The translations under genes and the position numbers were made by a program. This document shows, piece after piece, positions 58,127 through 64,000 of a stretch of DNA of 64,000 bases (positions within the stretch are counted from its first letter, which is position 1; each line of letters opens with the position of its first letter). This DNA comes from Diplodia intermedia (taxonomy: Eukaryota > Ascomycota > Dothideomycetes > Botryosphaeriales > Botryosphaeriaceae): NCBI GenBank assembly GCA_021495925.1, contig JAKEKT010000016.1:412847-476846 (forward strand), in the 5' to 3' direction. The notes below the pieces were generated by a model. The model did not search any database. It was given only the letters and a program-made list of their open reading frames with translations, and was not told where the DNA came from.

Positions 58127-59499
58127 TTCGGTAGCCACCCTTCGATCGAGGGCACGTGACGGAGCGATGGCCTCAAAGAAAGACGGTGTTGGCTAGCTAA
58201 GGAGAATATCGGATCGTGCCTGAGAAGATTTGGTGCCATCTACACCCCACGTCAAGTCCAGCCGTGGAGTCTGGCAGCAGTACGACAATCGCCGAGGTGT
58301 GTCATGGCTGGGCAACCTTAAAGGCACCTTTCTTTGTTCATGCTACCGACATCACGATGTGCAGACAGCGTCAGGTCCGTCGTCTCAAGGTAATTACTCC
58401 GATGCCTCGTACGTCTCCGTAAAAAGGGTACCTAAGACCCATGGGGCAGCCACTACGAGGAAAATTACGTCTGTTAAGCCACGACAGGCTCGCTTGGGTG
58501 ATCGACATGCACTACGCAAGTTCGTGTTGAGTTCGACCACAATTTCATTGTTATCGAGGAACTCCTGCTCTCTGCGTTTCATGGCCGGGTGACATGCTAA
58601 AAATAGAAATTCGATGCCTTGTTTATGATCGACAGTCGAGTCCGAGAGCTGGCAATTTCTCGGGCCACAGGGCGGCGAATTTGATGTCAGGAAGATCAAC
58701 GTGACAAGCATCAGCCTCATGATCGGCAGCCTCCGGCGAGGCCGGACGAGAGAGAATGGCTCAGCCACAGCTGTGGCGGGGAGCAGGTGCACAGCGGAGA
58801 GGGCGTGGGGCGGCTTGGGAAAGAATGTCTGGGAAGCTGGATGTTGACCATCTATGGAGATGAACAAGTCCTCTTTCCTCGGCTTGCCTGGCGACTCATG
58901 TATGGCCGCACCGCCGCGAGAGAGCGTCTTGGGTGCTGAGACGGCAATGGCCAAGGGAGAAGAAAAAACACGGGGGGATAATACCGGCGCCGGATATTTT
59001 TGGCGGTGCGCTCGCGATGAGCTTAATGCAGCCTATCGGCCGCCACACCCGTCACACTCGCCTCGACCGTGGCCCTGCATGCCAATGTCGCAGACCCCTG
59101 CCGCCCTGGTGTACTACGTCCAGTGTGGCATGGGCCCGAGCCGTTGCAGCAGCGCAGCGAGAGCGAACAGGGCAATGCTCGACGGACGGGATACGAGCTG
59201 TGTGCTCTTCGCAGCGTCGACGTGCATCGAACTGGGTGGAAGCGGGCGAATGACGTCGGGTTAAAGACAGGACGTGGGCGCCCGACGGGTCGAGCTTGGC
59301 CGCGGCTGCTTTGCCGAGTCAGGCGTAGGGCACGCCGGCGAGGTGGAGGTTGCAGTGGCATCGCGCCTCACAGAGCGCAGCCCGGCACCGCACTGGCACG
59401 ACGGCGCACGAGAATACGAGCTGCCGCCGTTGCGGAGCAGCCAGGACAGGCCGTGTCCTGCGTCATGGCCGCCCCTTAGGCTGTGCAGCAGCGGCAGAG

Positions 59500-59507
59500 A
59501 TATAAGG
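59500..59507 (+). promoter_or_regulatory. TATA box of the small secreted protein gene
   Basis: ATATAAGG lies about 105 bp before the ATG at 59605, with a pyrimidine-rich leader between. Confidence 0.5.
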
Positions 59508-59604
59508 CCGTCGACCTCTGCCGTCGAAACAGCCTCCGATCCAGCGTCCAAGGCCGTCAAACAAAACGAAACAAACACCAGTCCATTCACTACCCACCCC
59601 CAAA

Positions 59605-60197
59605 ATGAAGACCTTCGCTGTTGCCGCCACCCTCCTCGCCGCCGCCCCGGCTGCTCTTGGCCAGTTCGTTGGCCTGGCCGCTCGCTCGGCCTCTCCCATC
59701 CACTTCGGCAGCATCAACGCTGCTGGCGGCAAGTTCTGGATTGGCAAGGCGACCTCTGCCTACTGCCCCTCGTCCGTCGTTGCCGACTGCGAGACCGCCT
59801 ACCCCGGCAACACCACCATCTTTGTCGGCGGCGACAACACTCTGGGCCTCGACACTGCCGTCCCCGGCGGCCAGCAGGGTAAGTTCCTGGAAACAAGCAA
59901 CCACAAGGCTCGGTGCTAACTCAGTGCGCAGTCTACGTCGCTCCCGACGGTTCCCTCTCCTTCACCCAGGCGCACTCTGGCTACATGCCCGTGGGCTCTG
60001 TCCAGACTGGCTTCACCCTGTCTCCCGGCACTATCGGCTACCTGGGCTGGACCAACGGCTTCACTGCTTGCCCTTCGCTCAACGGCACCTTCCCTTACCA
60101 GATCTACGGCGGCAGCACCAACCAGACCAACTGCCTTGGCTTCAGCTTCCTGGCCTCCAACACCACTGGTGGCACCAATGCTTGGCAGTATGCTTAA
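59605..60197 (+). CDS. Small secreted protein of the fungal IgE-binding-like family
   Basis: Exons 59605..59878 and 59932..60197; 179 residues. It has a signal peptide, MKTFAVAATLLAAAPAALGQ. The mature part begins FVGLAARSASPIHFGSINAA and GKFWIGKATSAYCP, and continues across the intron as GGQQ-VYVAPDGSLSFTQAHS, then GWTNGFTACPSLNG. These are hallmarks of a small cell-wall/secreted family annotated in other fungi as IgE-binding. Four or more Cys suggest disulfides, and there are several N-glycosylation sites (NTT, NGT, NQT). Codon use is strongly C-ending, so high expression is likely, consistent with a clear TATA box. The biochemical role is unknown. Confidence 0.85.
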
Positions 60198-60371
60198 GTG
60201 GATGCGAGAGTGCGAGGGGGAAAGCTCTGGAAAAAGAAAAAAAAATGGCCAGCGGATTTGCACGACGAAAGTACGGCAGGATTTATTATGATTCAAGGAA
60301 TTACCATACCCTTCTCGGAACAGGACGCTGCGGTTGAGTAGCGGGAGGAGAAAAGGATTGAACGGTTTTTA

Positions 60372-61007
60372 TCAAGTATCAGTAGATGTAATCAACGCGT
60401 TTCGAATTGATGCGAGATGCTCCTCGGGACTGCGATCCATGGCCAAGTTGTGCACCACGACGGTTTTCTCGCGCGACTTCATGCCTCTGGCTATTTCCAC
60501 GTCGGACTTGGGTACATGGAGGACCTGGTGGGCGCCAATCAGCATTGGGTGGAAAATTGATTGGAGGGGCAGCTGTGCAACGTGGATGCATGGGTTGACC
60601 GCTGCTGCATCGGGGCATTCGTCCGGGCAACGGCGTTGGCAGCCTATGTAACGGCAAGCGGGCTGCCGCACACCATCTACCTGAACACGCATCGGCGCCA
60701 CGTCCGCCGCCCGGATGAATGCGTCCCGGGCAGATTGCCTCCAGATTGCATTGCAGGAAGCCTGCGACGTCGAGGTCGGGGGTAGATGGACGGCGCGTAC
60801 CTCGGCGATAAGCTTTTGCACGGCCTTGTTGGCCTCGCCTTCCTTCGCCTGCGCCGACACGCACAGCTCGACGCCGTCATCGGTGACGCTGTTGATGCCT
60901 TCGCGCTTGGCCGAGGCGCCGGGTTTGACGTGGCAGGCAAGAGAGACGGAGCCGGCCGAGGTTGCCTTGCTGCCTTTGGAGGCGATGAAGCGGATTGCGT
61001 GGCTCAT
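60372..61007 (-). CDS. DUF167 (YggU / C15orf40-like) protein
   Basis: Exons 61007..60801 and 60524..60372; 119 residues. The fold signature is VSLACHVKPGASAKREGINS, then VELCVSAQAKEGEANKAVQK, LIAE-VLHVPKSDVEIARG and SREKTVVV, typical of this small family found in bacteria, archaea and eukaryotes; its function is unknown. The proposed intron of 276 nt (gtacgc..ccaccag) is much longer than others here and has no in-frame stop. If retained, it adds 92 residues in the middle of the domain, so splicing is preferred. The 3' end converges on the secreted-protein gene with 174 bp between. Confidence 0.82.
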   Translation of the reverse strand: MSHAIRFIASKGSKATSAGSVSLACHVKPGASAKREGINSVTDDGVELCVSAQAKEGEANKAVQKLIAEVRAVHLPPTSTSQASCNAIWRQSARDAFIRAADVAPMRVQVDGVRQPACRYIGCQRRCPDECPDAAAVNPCIHVAQLPLQSIFHPMLIGAHQVLHVPKSDVEIARGMKSREKTVVVHNLAMDRSPEEHLASIRNALITSTDT

Positions 61008-61371
61008 TGTTGTAGGGTGCTGGGGGCGGAGAGAAGGCTGAAGCGTGCGCTCGCCAAAAAAGCTGCCCATGACTCCCGGACCATGCGCACCGCCCGCCAC
61101 AGCCTCGCCGCATCCCCCGGACCATTCACGAAGGAGACTCGCTATGGCGGAGCCAATCGAAGCTCCGCTACATCCTTCTCACGTCGGACTGCTGCATGAC
61201 ATCAAGCGCCTCGGCCAAGCGGCTTCCCCGCCAACGGTGTTCGCGGTCTCGCTTTCCGCCATAGCCTTGGACCCTGACGCAGTTTGAGGAACCTCGAAGA
61301 CGGTCAAAGGCAGGATAGAAAGACAGCTGCCGGGACCGTAGCTCTGCATCGCCACGACCCCCTCATCGGAT
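61008..61371. other. 360 bp intergenic (DUF167 promoter side)
   Basis: A 47-codon plus-strand ORF (61144-61287, starting MAEPIEAPLHPSHVGLLHDI) lies here. No family is recognised. It could be a lost 5' exon of the HET relic, but does not match HET N-termini. Confidence 0.35.
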
Positions 61372-62179
61372 GTGTCCGTACCCCTGAGTCTTCCAAGAAC
61401 TGTCGACGATGCCATCACTCTGATCAGGAGGCTTGGTCTTACCCGTCTCCGATACCTTTGGGTCGACCGATATTGCATCCGTCAGAATCGCCTTGAGGAA
61501 AGGCATGGGCAGATCCGACAAATGCATCAGATCTACTCGAACGCCGACCTCACCATCATAGCAGTGGCTGGAGAGGATGCGAGGTGTTGCGAATACCGCT
61601 CCGGCATGGCACTGGGTGCACGTTGAAGCCTCTTTTCGGCGTGCACCTTTCAAACTTTGTGGGGGAGCAAAGCAAGCCTCTCTCGTTCTATGTTGAAGAG
61701 TACTCTCGGCGGGCCCTCGGCTACGACTCGGATGCGCACAATGCTTTCAGCGGAGTTCTTCATGCCCTGGAGCAATGCCCACCGCGGCTGTACGTTGCGG
61801 TTGCCGTCCGACCATGTCTCTGGCGTGGGGTATGCAAGACGACTTCGACATGTCACACCGTCGCTGGGAATATCCTTCATGGTCTTGGCTTGGCTGGAAA
61901 GGCTCGGTATCTTTCTCTAAGCTGAACTTTGGCACGGCTTCCAACGTCTCGATATGGGCTGAGCGCTCGGATGGTACTTTACGCCTGATCGATTCCAGAG
62001 CCGTCGCGGAAGAAACCACTCGAGCACCCGGCGAATTCTCGCGATACATTCATATTGAGTCATGCGTATTCGACGTGGAAGTGCGAAGTGAAGTGGTTTC
62101 CTTTCGGCTATTCAGCAGCGAGGTCAGGACAAGCGGCTCGAGTGATGGGGTTCAGGGTGTCAGGGCTAGCGTACGATAG
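61372..62179 (+). pseudogene. HET-domain (heterokaryon incompatibility) gene relic
   Basis: Three successive frames each carry a recognisable HET piece. Frame 1 (61372-61626) has LPRTVDDAITLIRRL, RYLWVDRYCIRQ and ADLTIIAVAGEDA. Frame 3 (from about 61617) has FYVEEYSRRALGYDSDAHNA and FSGVLHALEQ. Frame 2 (from about 61806 to 62179) has MSLAWGMQDDFD, then RRWEYPSWSWLGWKGSVSF. The order is that of intact HET proteins, but the changes of frame have no convincing GT..AG introns at the breaks, and the usual N-terminal Y..LSYCWG region is missing. HET proteins trigger cell death on contact between unlike strains. Best read as a decayed copy; sequencing errors are possible. Confidence 0.75.
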
Positions 62180-62638
62180 CGTGGAGGCTCACAAGGGCGA
62201 GGCCCTTTTAGTCTGGACAGTAACTTCATCCGGCAGTGCAGATCTCCCGACAAGCGCAGGCTCGAGGTCGCCTAACAATTCGTCCTGCAGCTCCCCCGGT
62301 CTCGCCGCGTTCTGGCTGCAATCGCGCCCTTCCTCCGGCGATAAAATGCCGCCATCTGCCGTCCCGCCTGCCTGCTTTCGACAACCACTATCTCGTATCT
62401 AGAAGCCTAGCCCCAGAAACGGCTCTGTGCCCTTGGCCCTGCGCCGCCCGATTTTGCCTGCGGCTGAGTCCAGCTCAACAATGGCCGCCACAAATCTCCA
62501 CCACCGCGCGCTTTTTACTCTGCGCCCGTCCCTGCTCTCCTGGTGATTCTTCCGTGACCCTTTGCCTCTCAGCGACTGCCCCGCGCCATCAGAGCCCACA
62601 CTCCCGACGGTACCAATCACCTCTCATCCGCCCGCACC
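62180..62638. other. 460 bp intergenic (WSC gene promoter)
   Basis: A pyrimidine-rich leader precedes the WSC ATG. No gene is seen. Confidence 0.5.
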
Positions 62639-63334
62639 ATGGCCCCCGTTTCCGCCCTCTTCTCCGCCATCCTCCTCCCGGCCCTCGTCTTCGCGCAATC
62701 CAGCAGCACCACCACCACCTTGTCCGCAGCCGCGTCGAGAACCACCGTGACCACAACGTCCAGCTCAGCCAGCGGCACCGCCACGGCCACTTTGACCAGC
62801 AGCACCGGCTACCCGGCGGCGACCTTGGCCGTCAACCAGGGAAGCAAGGGCTACGAGTACGCAGGGTGCTGGAACGAGACGCAGGGTTTCACGCAGGGCG
62901 GTGGCGTGCGCGCGCTGTCGGGCGGCACCATCAATGCGACGGACAAGATGACTCCGGAGGTGTGCTTCGACCTCTGCGACGGCTCGCAATTTGCCGGGCT
63001 GGAGTACGGGCGGGAGTAGGTTTTCACCATTCCCTTCTTTCGTCGCTGCTGCAAATGGTGGAGCAATGGGGGACTGACGGTATTCTTGCGCAACAGGTGT
63101 TATTGCAGCCCGTACCTCTCGTCTCTGTCGACCGAGCTGCCCGAGGGCGCGTGTGGCATCCCCTGCAAGGCGAACGAGACGGAGGCGTGTGGCGGCTCGT
63201 GGGCGCTCTCGCTGTACAACCGGACGAGCGACGCGGTGAACTGGGGCCCCGGCGTGGCAGGAAGGAACGCGGTTTGGGGCGCGGTTGTGGTTGCGGGTAT
63301 GACGGCGGCGGCTGGGTTCGCTCTGGAGCTGTGA
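62639..63334 (+). CDS. WSC-domain cell-surface protein
   Basis: Exons 62639..63015 and 63097..63334; 204 residues. It has a signal peptide, APVSALFSAILLPALVFAQ, and a Ser/Thr-rich stalk (about 20-65) suited to O-mannosylation. One WSC domain follows (about 75-175): YEYAGCWNET, MTPEVCFDLCDGSQFAGLEY and GRE-CYCSPYLSSL across the intron, then CGIPCKANETEACGGSWALS. The C-terminus ends in a hydrophobic tail, WGAVVVAGMTAAAGFAL, with no cytoplasmic residues after it. A GPI anchor is therefore more likely than the stress-sensor layout of yeast Wsc1, which has a cytoplasmic tail. WSC domains are thought to bind glycans. Confidence 0.88.
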
Positions 63335-64000
63335 GGAAGGGGAAAAAGGGGAGGTAATATGGCAACTAGCCACTGGATTCATCTGCGAGGAGTTGGGCGA
63401 AGAAGGTGTTTGGAAGGCTTCAGTCCTTTGATAGATCGATAGATATAGATCAGTTCATGACTAAAATAGCGAGTCGAAGTCGGACTGATAAGCGTACCAA
63501 GATGCTCGGCAGAGCTATGAACTGCTCTCTGCGCGATGGCGTGAAGCTAGAGTCCGGGCAAGCGCAGGTCTAAACCTTGACCTCCACCGTAGTGATCCAG
63601 ACCAATTTGATCAGCTCCAGGGGGTTTGATTTGATTCAAAAAAAAAAAAAAAAAGAGCCATCATAGCGGCACTTTGCGGTATGTTGGGTATATCCAAAGC
63701 ATAGAGTAGACATGCCGCCCCATTTCGAGGCTCACTTACTACGAGGGAATGACGATCCGTTTAATATTACAGAAAAGACCTTACGCAGATGTGGCTCCGG
63801 CCCGATGTCATAGTTCTTGTGTGCCTAACGCCAATCGTTGACTTAGGTTGCTACTACCCATCCCGAGACTGTTTGTTCCCCGTAAGGGGGGAAAGAACCC
63901 GCCACCCCCACCTCTTCATCTTTCACTCGTCTATATCGTCATTTCCAATCCGGTCCAATGTCTAATGCGCGTGTCCGTGGTGCTCATCCGCCGCCTCGCC
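63335..64000. other. 670 bp 3' intergenic to window end
   Basis: It contains a poly-A run at about 63638-63653. No gene or RNA was recognised before the window ends. Confidence 0.5.

Larger units (their letters stand above)
57248..59604. other. 2.4 kb intergenic with a GGGCAC repeat and one long orphan ORF
   Basis: It begins with the CMR1 3' UTR, then a (GGGCAC)4 run at 57362-57385, then the orphan ORF listed separately. The right 600 bp form the promoter of the small secreted protein. No exon chain with a known domain was found on either strand. Confidence 0.5.

Overview
This is a window of nuclear DNA from a filamentous ascomycete (Pezizomycotina, most likely a Dothideomycete; the class is an inference). 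Genes are interrupted by short introns of about 48-160 nt (one candidate of 276 nt) with GT..AG ends and CTAAC/CTGAC-type branch sites. The gene set is typical of such fungi: AUR1, an Ace2/Swi5-type zinc-finger factor, an IQGAP-related RasGAP, a COP9 signalosome subunit, a HET-domain relic, a DUF6594 membrane protein and a short tyrosinase. No CRISPR array, insertion sequence, rRNA or confident tRNA was seen. Gene models were built by joining reading frames at GT/AG sites. Wherever no assembly gap intervenes, the joined exons give whole codons.

Layout, left to right. 0-9.6 kb: inositol phosphorylceramide synthase AUR1 (cut by the left edge), a 3.9 kb gene-free stretch, an Ace2/Swi5-like C2H2 factor, the ubiquitin-eS31 fusion, and the kinetochore protein Nsl1/Mis14. 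11-25.7 kb, all on the minus strand: a small conserved protein, a RasGAP broken by a 96-N assembly gap, a DUF6594 protein whose ATG sits alone on its own mini-exon, a type II NADH dehydrogenase and arginase. 25.7-29.4 kb: a gene-poor stretch holding only orphan ORFs. 29.4-38 kb: an accessory-type block with a patatin-like phospholipase, a GNAT acetyltransferase, a rhodopsin-fold membrane protein and a secreted tyrosinase. 38-57.3 kb: housekeeping genes, namely RFT1, the mitochondrial rRNA methyltransferase MRM2, a lineage-conserved unknown, a 1329-residue MIT-domain protein, COP9 subunit 3, COQ9, an Mtf2-like mitochondrial factor and CMR1. 57-64 kb: an unexplained 233-residue ORF, a small secreted IgE-binding-like protein, a DUF167 protein, a frame-broken HET relic and a WSC-domain surface protein.

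Genes sharing a theme: COQ9, the Mtf2-like factor and MRM2 all serve mitochondria, as does the alternative NADH dehydrogenase. AUR1 and RFT1 act in sphingolipid and N-glycan assembly at ER/Golgi membranes. The tyrosinase, the IgE-binding-like protein and the WSC protein are predicted to be exported. No biosynthetic gene cluster and no clear new multi-gene system was found. The most unusual points are the one-codon first exon of the DUF6594 gene, several stop-free in-frame introns, the gene-poor 25.7-29.4 kb segment and two strongly patterned proteins of unknown function.
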